From CAYSPU01 sp964432995 (GTDB lineage: Bacteria; Verrucomicrobiota; Verrucomicrobiia; Limisphaerales; JAHDYP01): a stretch of 29,094 nt of DNA. The position numbers were made by a program, and so were the translations under genes. This document shows, piece after piece, positions 1 through 7,775 of the stretch. Each line of letters begins with the position of its first letter. The stretch's first letter is position 1. The DNA is taken from NCBI GenBank assembly GCA_964432995.1, contig CAYSPU010000041.1, positions 1-29,094 of the forward strand. Reading direction: 5' to 3'. Below the pieces are notes generated by a model. The model was not told the origin of the DNA. It saw only the letters and a list, made by a program, of their open reading frames with translations, and did no database searches.

Positions 1-620
1 TCTATCGCGCCGGAGGACTGGGCGAGTTGGTCTACACGGAAGGGGAGTATTACCATTACATGCAGGAGCCGATCCCGTCGTTCCGCGACTGGCGCGTGGG
101 GCTGCCGCCGCAGTGGTATCCGACCCACTCGAACGCGTATCACCTGGGCGTGAGCGGCGGCAGTTTCACGTCGGTCTCATGCCTGGGAATGCCGAGCAAG
201 ATCCCGCATCTGCTGCCGGCCAACAACCGCTATCGAAACGCGTTCGGCTCGGAGATCGCCCTCTTTCGCGCGCGCGAAGGCGGCACGTCGCGCATGGCCG
301 TGAGTTGGGACACGCCGGGCGACGAAGGGGAGCGCGGGCGCGTGCGGGGGCAGCGGGGCGCCTACCACAACACCTACCAGGGCCTCGAGAAGAACCTGCC
401 GAACACCAAACGTCCGCCGCTGCCGCCGGGTGTCGAGGCCGGCGGCCACGGTGGTTCTCACGGGTATTTGATGAACGAATTCGTCACGGCGGTGCTGCAG
501 AAACGCAAACCGCTGGTGGACATCGCGCTGGCGCTGAACATGACCGTGGCGGGCGTCGTTGCCCATCAGTCGGCGCTCAAGGACGGCGAACCGCTGAAGA
601 TCCCGCAATACCGTTTCTGA
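1..620 (+). CDS. Gfo/Idh/MocA-family oxidoreductase, C-terminal part (5' end outside window)
   Basis: The frame is open from base 3 to the TGA at 618-620 and has no start in the window, so this is the last ~205 residues of a longer protein. Motifs typical of the C-terminal alpha/beta substrate domain of NAD(P)-dependent Gfo/Idh/MocA sugar oxidoreductases are visible: LGELVYTEGEYYH near the beginning, then GGHGGSHGYLMNEFV and a closing DGEPLKIPQYRF, which matches the usual 'HGGSH..L..EFV...A.....PxF' ending of the family. The NAD-binding Rossmann domain lies upstream of the window. Family members oxidise or epimerise sugars, inositols or related polyols; the substrate here cannot be told. The gene is convergent with the deacetylase-like gene that follows. 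A TTG at base 27 is internal and is not the start. Confidence 0.85.
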   Translation, partial: YRAGGLGELVYTEGEYYHYMQEPIPSFRDWRVGLPPQWYPTHSNAYHLGVSGGSFTSVSCLGMPSKIPHLLPANNRYRNAFGSEIALFRAREGGTSRMAVSWDTPGDEGERGRVRGQRGAYHNTYQGLEKNLPNTKRPPLPPGVEAGGHGGSHGYLMNEFVTAVLQKRKPLVDIALALNMTVAGVVAHQSALKDGEPLKIPQYRF

Positions 621-683
621 AGCGCCGCCGTCGCGCGGGACAGTCCGTCCGGGACGGCAGTGGGGCGGAGTGTTGGCGGGCGG

Positions 684-1868
684 TCAGGGCTGGGAGGCAA
701 GATCGACGAGGTCTTTGGACTGGACGAAGGTGACCTTCCCCGCTGCGGCGTCGAGGAATTCCAGGACGGGCTGCCAATAGCCGTATTTCGCGGCGTCACC
801 GGCGTAGTAGCCGTGGAGCAGCACGACGAGCGGCTGTCGGGTTTCCAGGGCCTCGGCCAGGGCCTGGAGGAGTCCGTCCCGCCATTGGTCCGGCGTCCAA
901 TGCAGCACCTGACCACAGGCGAGGTCGCAGAGGTAGGCCCGGTCGCAGCCCACCGGGACCGTGGTGATGGGAATCACCGAGAAACTGTGACCGGTGGCGG
1001 CGTAGGGGGCGGCCTGCCAGGTGTGGCCGGGGAGGTACAATTGTCCCACCTTGAAGCCGCTGTTGTGCGTCAGGGCGAGTTCGTCCAGGACCCGATACGT
1101 GTCATCGTTCTGGCTGAAGTACTGGGGGCGGAAACCGACGATGGGTTTGTAGGTGCCGCAGGGTTTGCAGCCCTCGAGGGCGAGCTTGGCGCGCGCGAGC
1201 AGGTCCTTTTGCTGTTCGTAGGTCATGGAGGCAAGTTGCTCGCCGGTGTAGTAGCCATGGAGGGCGACTTCGAATCCGTGCTGGAACAACTCGGCGATGA
1301 GGAGGGCGTTGCGGTTGGCGTAATCCGCCGTCACATAGACGGTGGCGGCAATCTGGCGTTGCTCGAGTTCAGCCATGATGGTGCGGAGGCCCTGGGTGTC
1401 TTCGAGTTCGGCGTCGACCTGGAGGTTGACGTAGACCGGGGGATTGGTGGCGGGGCTTTCCCACAAGCTGATCCGAAAGAACGAAGGGCTTTCGGGTACG
1501 CCCGCCAAGCCGGTGCGCAGCGCCGACGCCCCCTGGACCTGGAAGGTCGCGATGGGGACCGGTTCCCAGGTGCGCAGATCCGCGCTCACCTCGAGTTGGT
1601 GGCGTCCTGCCGGTTCGGGGGTCAGGAAGTCAATGGTGGCGCAGCCGCTGGCGTAGTCCACGGCGGTGACGATCAGATCTTGCGCCGTCGCGGTGATCAG
1701 GGCGGCGTGGAGCAGAGCCAGGCCCAGGCCGAGCCGCCAGCCGCCCCGAGGCCGCCCGCCGTCCTCTGCGGGTCCGGGTGGAATGGCGGCGGATTGTTCA
1801 TCCGGGCGGGGACAACCCGCCCTATCTTCCGCGAGAACTGGCACGCCGGAATGGGTATGGGGCTTCAT
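684..1868 (-). CDS. Secreted NodB-like polysaccharide deacetylase family protein (divergent)
   Basis: Using the ATG at 1868 the product is 394 aa. The N-terminus is long and polar, then a hydrophobic stretch (about residues 46-63, LGLGLALLHAALITATAQ) looks like a signal peptide, so the true start may be further in. Residues ~85-135 resemble the small beta domain often found in verrucomicrobial secreted proteins (LEVSADLRTWEPV...FFRISL). Residues ~145-390 look like a NodB homology barrel: VNLQVDAELEDT in the position of the usual TFDD strand, FEVALHGYYTGEQL in the position of the H-x-x-x-H metal motif, and GFRPQYF in the position of the RxPY motif. The canonical double Asp is only partly kept, so metal-dependent deacetylase activity is uncertain. 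An alternative is a structural relative without N-deacetylase activity. It lies downstream of the DUF11 gene in the same direction, separated by a hairpin. Confidence 0.65.
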   Translation of the reverse strand: MKPHTHSGVPVLAEDRAGCPRPDEQSAAIPPGPAEDGGRPRGGWRLGLGLALLHAALITATAQDLIVTAVDYASGCATIDFLTPEPAGRHQLEVSADLRTWEPVPIATFQVQGASALRTGLAGVPESPSFFRISLWESPATNPPVYVNLQVDAELEDTQGLRTIMAELEQRQIAATVYVTADYANRNALLIAELFQHGFEVALHGYYTGEQLASMTYEQQKDLLARAKLALEGCKPCGTYKPIVGFRPQYFSQNDDTYRVLDELALTHNSGFKVGQLYLPGHTWQAAPYAATGHSFSVIPITTVPVGCDRAYLCDLACGQVLHWTPDQWRDGLLQALAEALETRQPLVVLLHGYYAGDAAKYGYWQPVLEFLDAAAGKVTFVQSKDLVDLASQP

Positions 1869-1953
1869 GGTGATCGGGAGCTGCCGTGTTGCGGGGAGCG
1901 TAGCCAACGGACCTGATCGACGCAAGACACCGCCCGGGTCGACCAACCCGAAG

Positions 1954-1979
1954 CCCGGCGTGGCGCGGGCCACGCCGGG
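1954..1979 (-). terminator. Hairpin downstream of the DUF11 gene, possible terminator
   Basis: Bases 1954-1964 (CCCGGCGTGGC) pair perfectly with 1969-1979 across a GCGG loop, giving an 11-bp GC-rich stem 34 bp after the stop of the DUF11 gene. The minus-strand sequence that follows (CTTCGGGTTGG) is only weakly T-rich, so it may act as a factor-assisted terminator or an mRNA 3' protector. Confidence 0.5.
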
Positions 1980-2012
1980 TGCATTCGGGAATGACCCTGG
2001 AGTCGATTCGAC

Positions 2013-4466
2013 CTACTCCATCAGAGCGACGCGGTAGAATCGGGTGCCGATCGGCGCCGCCGGGTCGTGGATGGAGGTCACGCTGCCGGTGGCCACCACG
2101 TCGCCCAGGGACTGCCAAGTGCCTTCACCCAAGGCGGTGCGGAATTCGACGTGGTACTTCAAGTCGGCCGCAGACGCCCAGGTGAGCGTGGTGCCGCCGT
2201 TGCCGTCCGTGCCGATGACCAGGCCAGCCAGGGCGTTGGCCGTGGCGCGGACTTCGGCGCCGCCGCAGATGTTGCGGCCGGTGGCCACGATTTCCAGCGC
2301 CCGCAGTTGGCTCGGATCCAGAGAACCGATCTCGCCCACATAGACCTGGGATTCGCCCGGGGCGAGGTTGATGGGGCCGACGAGCAGGGTGCTCGAGCTG
2401 GGCAGGCTGCTGACGGCCACGACATTGCTGAGGGCGATATCACCCGAGTTGCGGATCTCGCCCCAGTACCAGTCCAGACCGCTGGCGAGATCGTCGCCCG
2501 AGGGGACGCCGAGGGTGACGAGGAGTTGCGGGTTGGTCTGGAACTGCACGACGACGGTGGAACTGCTGGCGACGCGCCTGCCGTCGCAGAGTCCGTAGCC
2601 GGAGGTGCTGAGGGTTATGGGCGCCTCGCAGCAGTTGCAGAACTGCGGCAGGGTGACCTCGTAGACGATATTGGTGACGGCGCCGGGCCGCAGGGTCATG
2701 GGCCCCGCCACGGCGGTTCCCGGTGTGGGCTGACTGCAGTAGACCATCACGTTGGTGAGGGTGACGTTGCCGGTGTTGGCCACGCTGCCCCGGCCGATAA
2801 TCACGGAGCAGCCTTGCGGCGGGATGTCCGGGGGCAGGTTCTGCACCGCAATGCCGGGTGACGTCACCACGGGGCACGTCGAACTCACCGCGTCGCGCAC
2901 GACCACGTTGCCGCACATGGAGACCCCTTCCACGGTGACGGTGTCCGACCCGCAGAAGTCGAACGGCACGGGGTAGCGGACCTCATAGGTGGCGCCTTCG
3001 CCGGGGCCGAGGGTGATCGGTCCCAGGGACGGGGCGTTGCTTCCCAACTGCTGGCTGTAGACCTTCACCTGTTCGAGCGTGATGTTGCCGGTGTTGGTGA
3101 TCGTCCCGGTGTAGTGGTACTCGCCGCCCGGCGTCGGCTCGTCACCGCAGCAATACGTGTCACAGACCTTCGTGATCTTCACCCCGGGCGCGTAGCTCAC
3201 CGGGCAGACCATGGTGGCGGTGTCCGCGGCATTTGTCTGGCCGCAGATGTCGACCGCCGTGGCGCGGAGGGTGGAGACCACCTCGCAGCAATTGGACGGG
3301 GCCAGATAGCTGCCGGTGAAGTTGGTCTCGTGTCCCGGTGCGAGCCGCGCGATGCGGAGGACCTGGGTGCCGTTGGTGGGCCGGCTATTGACCACGACCA
3401 CGTTGGTGAGGGTGATGTTGCCGGTGTTGCGCAGGGTGGCGGAGAACGTGAGCAGTCCGCCTTGCGGGGTGGCGCTGGGCGGGCATTGCGTGCTCAGCAG
3501 GAGTGCGGGGCTGACCTGGACGGGACAGATGGAGGTGACCTGATCGGTTGCCTGGCGGCCGTCGCACTTGCTCTGGCCGGTCGCCGTCAAGGTCGAGGTG
3601 ATGGTGCAGCCGTCGAGATCCGCAGGCACGGTGAACTTTCCGGTGAACGCGGCGGTCTGGCCGGGCAGCAACGTGACGGGACCGAAGACCGGGGTGCCGG
3701 CGCTGGGCAGGCTGCACGCCACCAGGACGTTGGTGAGGGTGATGTTCCCCGAGTTGGTCACCGTCCCGCTGAACACCATCTCTTCACCCGGCTTCGGAAT
3801 GTCGACGGGACACGTGCTGGCCACGCCGATGCGAGGCGTCGGAGCCAAGGGGCAGGTGCGCACGAAGGAGTGGGTGACGGGCGTGCCCCCGCAGATGTCC
3901 GTTCCCCGCACCTGGAGGGTCACGGTGGTGTCGCAACTGTCCAGCGGAGCGGTGTAGCTTCCGGAGAAGTTGGCGGTCGCGCGCGGGGCCAACGACGCGA
4001 AGGTGGCGACCACCGTGCCGGGAGAGGGGAGATCGGCGGTGACGACCACGTTCGTGAGCGTCACGTCGCCGCTGTTGGTTACGGACCCTGTGTAATTGAC
4101 CGCCGCGCCCGGGGCGGGGGCGCTCGGCGGGCAGTTCGCGCCAATTCGGACGCTCGGCGCGACGGCCACGAGGCAGGTGGTGGTGACTTCCGCCGACGCC
4201 GTACGGGTGGAGCACTTGTCGGTGCCGGTGACGAGCAGTGTGTCGGTGATGGAGCAGCCTTCCCAGTTGGAGGGGACGGGGAAGCTGCCGGTGAAGGTCT
4301 TGGCCTCGCCCGGTGCGAGGCTGGCAACGGTGTAGACGACGGTATTGGCGGTCGGCCGGCCGCTCACGACCCTGACGTTGAGCAGGGTGATGTTGCCCGT
4401 GTTCTGGATTGTCGCGGTGTAGGTGAGAGTGCCTCCCAGCGGCGGCGCCACTTCGGCACTCCTCAC
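2013..4466 (-). CDS. DUF11-type repeat protein, apparently 5'-truncated, next to fliN
   Basis: The 817-residue product consists of about seven ~105-residue Ig-like repeats. Each carries the N(T/S)G(N/D)(I/V)TLTNV strand, a central LxPG motif and paired cysteines near GxxxC. A C-terminal verrucomicrobial-style domain follows (about residues 745-817, ending GTRFYRVALME). Such proteins are normally secreted or surface-bound, yet no signal peptide or transmembrane helix is present. The first repeat begins almost at the N-terminus and lacks its usual lead-in. No ATG exists upstream: the frame runs back only 84 bp to the fliN TGA, which is in the same frame. A GTG at 4466 gives the longest product. 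A GTG at 4451 is preceded by AGGAG at 7-nt spacing and may be the start actually used. Either way the gene looks truncated or rejoined at its 5' end. Function unknown; adhesion or cell-surface structure is the usual guess for the family. Confidence 0.7.
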   Translation of the reverse strand: MRSAEVAPPLGGTLTYTATIQNTGNITLLNVRVVSGRPTANTVVYTVASLAPGEAKTFTGSFPVPSNWEGCSITDTLLVTGTDKCSTRTASAEVTTTCLVAVAPSVRIGANCPPSAPAPGAAVNYTGSVTNSGDVTLTNVVVTADLPSPGTVVATFASLAPRATANFSGSYTAPLDSCDTTVTLQVRGTDICGGTPVTHSFVRTCPLAPTPRIGVASTCPVDIPKPGEEMVFSGTVTNSGNITLTNVLVACSLPSAGTPVFGPVTLLPGQTAAFTGKFTVPADLDGCTITSTLTATGQSKCDGRQATDQVTSICPVQVSPALLLSTQCPPSATPQGGLLTFSATLRNTGNITLTNVVVVNSRPTNGTQVLRIARLAPGHETNFTGSYLAPSNCCEVVSTLRATAVDICGQTNAADTATMVCPVSYAPGVKITKVCDTYCCGDEPTPGGEYHYTGTITNTGNITLEQVKVYSQQLGSNAPSLGPITLGPGEGATYEVRYPVPFDFCGSDTVTVEGVSMCGNVVVRDAVSSTCPVVTSPGIAVQNLPPDIPPQGCSVIIGRGSVANTGNVTLTNVMVYCSQPTPGTAVAGPMTLRPGAVTNIVYEVTLPQFCNCCEAPITLSTSGYGLCDGRRVASSSTVVVQFQTNPQLLVTLGVPSGDDLASGLDWYWGEIRNSGDIALSNVVAVSSLPSSSTLLVGPINLAPGESQVYVGEIGSLDPSQLRALEIVATGRNICGGAEVRATANALAGLVIGTDGNGGTTLTWASAADLKYHVEFRTALGEGTWQSLGDVVATGSVTSIHDPAAPIGTRFYRVALME

Positions 4467-4550
4467 GGAGGGCCGCGGTGCCGGGAGGCGCGGAAGCGGT
4501 CGCCAGACGGATGTCGGTGACCGCAGGCTTTGGGGAAGGGCAGAGCCGCG

Positions 4551-4808
4551 TCAGGCCTTGCAGATCTCCGTGATCTTGATGCCGAAGTGGTCTTCGACGA
4601 CGACGACTTCGCCTTGGGCGACGCGCTTCTGGTTGACGTAGAGGTCGACGGGGGAGTCGGCGACCTTGTCGAGCTGGACGACGGAGCCGTTATTGAGCTG
4701 GAGGACGTCGCGCATGGGCATCATGCAGGAGCCGAGCTCGACGGTGACGCGCACGGGGACGTCCATGATGACGTCCAGGTTGACGGAGGAGTTGGCGGTC
4801 GGATCCAT
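4551..4808 (-). CDS. fliN: Flagellar motor switch protein FliN
   Basis: An 85-aa protein starting at the ATG at 4808, 17 bp after the fliM stop. Nearly the whole chain is one SpoA (surface presentation of antigens) domain: VNLDVIMDVPVRVTVELG, then VLQLNNGSVVQLDKVADSPVDLYVN and GEVVVVEDHFGIKITEI, the standard FliN signature. FliN forms the base of the cytoplasmic C-ring with FliM, contributes to CheY response and docks the FliH-FliI export ATPase complex. It is short for the family (often 100-135 aa) because it has essentially no N-terminal extension. It is the last recognisable flagellar gene in the operon; where fliP/fliQ-type genes often follow, a DUF11 gene begins instead. Confidence 0.95.
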   Translation of the reverse strand: MDPTANSSVNLDVIMDVPVRVTVELGSCMMPMRDVLQLNNGSVVQLDKVADSPVDLYVNQKRVAQGEVVVVEDHFGIKITEICKA

Positions 4809-4825
4809 AGGTGCTCTGCGGGGTG

Positions 4826-5842
4826 TTAGGCCCGGACGAATTCGGTGAGTTGCGCGGCCCACTTGCGGTCCTGGGTGCCGAGTCGGGCGCGGAATCTGGG
4901 AAGCCCGCCGAGCCGGATGGTGACGCCGGCGGTGCAGCGGGGGTCGAGCTGAAGAACGTCGCCCTGTTTCAGGTTGGCGAGTTCGCGGGCGGTGATTTCG
5001 AGCTCGTTCCATTCGGCGGTGACGCGGATGCGGACATCGCTCATGCGATCGTTCCAGGAGATGGCGGCCTTGCGGGCTTGTTCGGCTTCGCGCTCGTCTT
5101 CGGCGGCCTTGTTGATCTGGCGGATGAGGGGTTCGAGGGCGTGGGAGGGCATGGCCATCTGCATCTGTTCCATGCAGTCACCGACGCGCGCCTCCATGGA
5201 CAGGACGAGCATGACGGCGTCCGGGGAGGAGGTTTGCAGGAAGCGGCCGCTGTTTTCGTGTCCGAGCAGGGCGGGGCGGAGGTCCATGACGCCCGCCCAG
5301 TGGGCGCACCATTCGCCCAGGATCACCTGAACGGCCTGGTCGAGCAGGGCCATCTCGATTTCGGAGATGTCCCGGTCCGGGTTGACCGAGTGGGCGGGGC
5401 CGCCGAGGAGGCGGTCCACGATGGTGAGGCCGAGGCGGGGGTGGACATCGAGGAGGCAGACCCCGCGGAGGGGCTCGACCTTGAAGAGGGTGACGTGGCT
5501 GGGGTTGGGCAGGGCCTCGCAGAACTTCTGGTAGGCGATGGTTTGCAGCTTCGACATCTGGAGGGAGAAGTCGAGGCGGAGGTAGATGGAGAGGCGTGCG
5601 GCGAGGGAACGGATGAACTCCTCGTGCCGGAGGCGGAGCTTGCGGAGTTCGCCGGCGGACAGGAAGACGGGGTGCCGGAAGTCGTACGGCTGGATCGACT
5701 CGGAGATTCTGCGTTCCTTTTCGCTGTCGGGCTTGTGGACGACGACACTGTTCTGCTCGACCGCGACCTGGGCGAGCAGTTGTTCGACCTCGGATTGGGA
5801 GAGGACTTGCTGGAGGTCGGCGGGGTTTTGCGTGGCGTCCAT
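4826..5842 (-). CDS. fliM: Flagellar motor switch protein FliM
   Basis: A 338-aa protein, the normal FliM length, with ATG at 5842. Residues 14-23 (LSQSEVEQLL) match the N-terminal CheY-P-binding peptide of FliM, indicating the motor can be reversed or slowed by a chemotaxis response regulator. The central CheC-like domain (about 45-245) includes LRLRHEEFIRSLAARLS, a segment around FKVEPLRGVCLLDVHP and LGLTIVDRLLGGPA, where the GG loop contacts FliG. The C-terminal SpoA domain (about 255-335) ends VTIRLGGLPRFRARLGTQDRKWA and pairs with FliN. It sits 15 bp downstream of fliL and 17 bp upstream of fliN. FliM links the torque-transmitting FliG ring to FliN in the cytoplasmic C-ring. Confidence 0.96.
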   Translation of the reverse strand: MDATQNPADLQQVLSQSEVEQLLAQVAVEQNSVVVHKPDSEKERRISESIQPYDFRHPVFLSAGELRKLRLRHEEFIRSLAARLSIYLRLDFSLQMSKLQTIAYQKFCEALPNPSHVTLFKVEPLRGVCLLDVHPRLGLTIVDRLLGGPAHSVNPDRDISEIEMALLDQAVQVILGEWCAHWAGVMDLRPALLGHENSGRFLQTSSPDAVMLVLSMEARVGDCMEQMQMAMPSHALEPLIRQINKAAEDEREAEQARKAAISWNDRMSDVRIRVTAEWNELEITARELANLKQGDVLQLDPRCTAGVTIRLGGLPRFRARLGTQDRKWAAQLTEFVRA

Positions 5843-5857
5843 GTCCAGAGCGGCGGG

Positions 5858-6463
5858 CTATTGGATGGCCATTTCGGGGAGGTAGATTTCCTTGACGACG
5901 GTGTCGCCGAGCGCGTTGTTGATGACGGAGATCAGTTCGGTTTTGATCTGGTTGCGGGCGCCGGGTTTTTCGAGGTCGGCGATGGTTTTGCTGCTGAGGG
6001 TGCTGTTGGCCAGATCGAGCAACTGGTCCTTGTTGTCCTCGATGATTTTCTGGAAGTCGGGTTTGCTGCCGACGAGGGTGACGCTGGTCATGAGGTAGCG
6101 GGTGCCCATGGTTCCGGCGACGTTGACGACCATTTTGCTGAGGGTGACGGTTTGTTTGCCCTTTTTGGCAGCGCCTTCCTTGGCGCTGCCGTGGCCGGAT
6201 TCCTTGGCGCCGCCGCCGTGGCCGGAGGCCCCCGGTTCCTGGCTCTCGGTTTCGTTTTCGGCGGCGGACTCCTCCTCGGCGTTGGTGGCGGTTTGGGCGG
6301 CCTGTTTGAGTTTGGGGACGAGGAGGAACTGGGTGGTGGCGAAGGCGAGGGCCGGCATGGCGACCAGGGTGACGATGAGAGGCAGCCAGGCACCGAGGCC
6401 GCCGCTCTTCGCGGGAGGCGCCGGCGTTTCTGCGGGCGCGGCTTCTGGTTTCTTGTCGGCCAT
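5858..6463 (-). CDS. fliL: Flagellar basal body-associated protein FliL
   Basis: A 201-aa protein from ATG 6463. A short cytoplasmic tail rich in Ala/Pro is followed by one transmembrane helix (about residues 26-48, WLPLIVTLVAMPALAFATTQ). Residues ~55-102 form a charged Glu/Gly/His/Lys-rich spacer, longer than in most FliL proteins. The periplasmic FliL domain (about 104-201) has the family pattern VTLSKMVVNVAGTMGTRYLMTSVTL, then IRD-like helices and a closing VVKEIYLPEMAIQ. FliL surrounds or stabilises stator units at the basal body and supports torque. It lies 6 bp after flgE and 15 bp before fliM, clearly in the same operon. Confidence 0.92.
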   Translation of the reverse strand: MADKKPEAAPAETPAPPAKSGGLGAWLPLIVTLVAMPALAFATTQFLLVPKLKQAAQTATNAEEESAAENETESQEPGASGHGGGAKESGHGSAKEGAAKKGKQTVTLSKMVVNVAGTMGTRYLMTSVTLVGSKPDFQKIIEDNKDQLLDLANSTLSSKTIADLEKPGARNQIKTELISVINNALGDTVVKEIYLPEMAIQ

Positions 6464-6469
6464 GGGGGA

Positions 6470-7309
6470 TTACCGTTTGAGGTTGACGAGTTCCTGGAGC
6501 ATCTCGTCGCTGGTGGTGATGACCCGGGCGGTGGCCTGGAAGGCGCGCTGGGCGGTGATCATGTCAGCGAACTCGTTGGCGAGGTCGACGTTGGAAAGTT
6601 CGAGGTAGCCCTGGCGGATGGTGCCGACGCCTCCGGTGCCGGGTTCGGTGAGGCTGCCTGCGGCGCCGGCGCCGGTGCCGGCGGAGTAGAGGTTGCCGCC
6701 GACCTTGATGAGGCCCTGGTTGTCGTTGAAGCGTTGGAGGAGGACCTGGCCGCGGGTGAACTTGGTGCTGTCGGAGAGGGTGACGGTAATGACGCCGGCG
6801 GTATCGATGGCGAAGCTGGCGACCTGGGCATCCGGGGCGGCGGTGGCGGGAGCGCCGGTGGTATCGATGCGGAGGTCTCCGGTGCTGCCGGCGGAGAGAC
6901 CGGAGGTGTTGTAACCCTGGAGGCGCTCGCCGGTGGCGGTGACCAGATAGCCGTCCTTGTCGACGCGGAAGTCGCCAGCGCGGGTATAGAACAGGGCGCT
7001 ATTGCTGGGGTCGGCAACACAGAAGAAGCCGCCGTCCTCGATGGCGAGGTCGGTGGGGACGCCGGTGGCGGAGATGGCGCCCTGGTTGAAGTTGCTGACG
7101 ACGGCGCTGGTGGAGAGGCCGGTGCCGATCTGGACGCCGGCGGAACCGTCGGTGGCCTCGCGCAGCGTTTGGCTGAAGGAGTCGCCGAAGTCGGTGCGGG
7201 CGGATTTGTAGGCGACGGTGCTCACATTGGCGATGTTATTGCCAATGATATCCATCTTGCCTTGGAAGCCTTGGAGTCCGCTGATCGCGGAGGTAAGGGA
7301 ACGCATCAT
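6470..7309 (-). CDS. flgE: Flagellar hook protein FlgE (short form)
   Basis: A 279-aa protein starting at 7309 (a second Met follows at once). The N-terminal rod/hook signature is clear in residues 7-36 (SAISGLQGFQGKMDIIGNN, then IANVSTVAYKS), and the C-terminal coiled coil is at 240-279 (NVDLANEFADMITAQRAFQA). FlgE, FlgF and FlgG share these ends. I call FlgE because it directly follows flgD and precedes fliL, the usual hook-gene position, and because the start MRSL..AISGLQ is typical of hook proteins. At 279 aa it is close to the short ~264-aa FlgE of Bacillus and shorter than the ~400-aa enterobacterial FlgE, so it should have few or no outer hook domains. FlgG is the main alternative. Confidence 0.85.
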   Translation of the reverse strand: MMRSLTSAISGLQGFQGKMDIIGNNIANVSTVAYKSARTDFGDSFSQTLREATDGSAGVQIGTGLSTSAVVSNFNQGAISATGVPTDLAIEDGGFFCVADPSNSALFYTRAGDFRVDKDGYLVTATGERLQGYNTSGLSAGSTGDLRIDTTGAPATAAPDAQVASFAIDTAGVITVTLSDSTKFTRGQVLLQRFNDNQGLIKVGGNLYSAGTGAGAAGSLTEPGTGGVGTIRQGYLELSNVDLANEFADMITAQRAFQATARVITTSDEMLQELVNLKR

Positions 7310-7330
7310 AGGTAGGGTCGGGGTCGAGGG

Positions 7331-7771
7331 TTAGGGTTGTGGTTCGCCCGTTGTTGGCCGGGCGGTGACCTGGGTGATGTCATCCATGTCGTAGACCATT
7401 CCATTGACTACGATTTTGGGCGTCCCTTCCTCCATTTGCACCGCGGTGACGACTCCGGAATCGTGGAGCTGGAGACCAGTCTGCGGATCCCGGAAGTCGA
7501 TTTCCACGGTGCGTCCGATAAGTGTGTTTGCGCGGAGCAGATCGACGTCGCCGCGGAGGGCGCGGGTCTGCTCCAGGGCAGTGAAGCTGGCCATCTGGGT
7601 CATGGAACTGAGGTCCGAACTCGGGGAGAGCGGATCCTGACTCGTCATCTGCGCGACCAGCAGTTTCAGGAAGTCGTCCTGCGTAAGTTCCTTGGTCGGC
7701 ACGCGATCGCTTCCGGAAGCGTAGGCGCTGCTGTAGACCGACGAAATGGCGGGGATGGCGGAGGTGCTCAT
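7331..7771 (-). CDS. flgD: Flagellar hook assembly (capping) protein FlgD
   Basis: The start is the ATG at 7771 (MSTSAIPAIS), giving 146 aa, 4 bp after the fliK stop. Residues 29-54 hold the defining FlgD N-terminal motif, LTQDDFLKLLVAQMTSQDPL followed by SPSSD; it is exported and needed for hook polymerisation. The rest (SMTQMASFTALEQTRAL, then GRTVEIDF and GVVTAVQMEEGTPKIVVNG) matches the core of FlgD. It is shorter than the ~230-aa enteric protein and lacks the fuller Fn-III/tudor-like C-terminal part, as in many short FlgD proteins. FlgD caps the growing hook while FlgE subunits are added. The fliK-flgD-flgE order is the classical hook module. Confidence 0.93.
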   Translation of the reverse strand: MSTSAIPAISSVYSSAYASGSDRVPTKELTQDDFLKLLVAQMTSQDPLSPSSDLSSMTQMASFTALEQTRALRGDVDLLRANTLIGRTVEIDFRDPQTGLQLHDSGVVTAVQMEEGTPKIVVNGMVYDMDDITQVTARPTTGEPQP

Positions 7772-7775
7772 GGAT

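Noticed and set aside
644..658. Small hairpin (CCGTC/GACGG) between the first two convergent genes as a terminator
   Set aside because: A 5-bp stem with no T-tract is too weak to support.
4811..7315. An 834-codon plus-strand open frame opposite fliM, fliL and flgE
   Set aside because: Its product is Gly/Asp/Glu/Val-rich antisense translation; the opposite strand has three well-identified flagellar genes with normal spacing.
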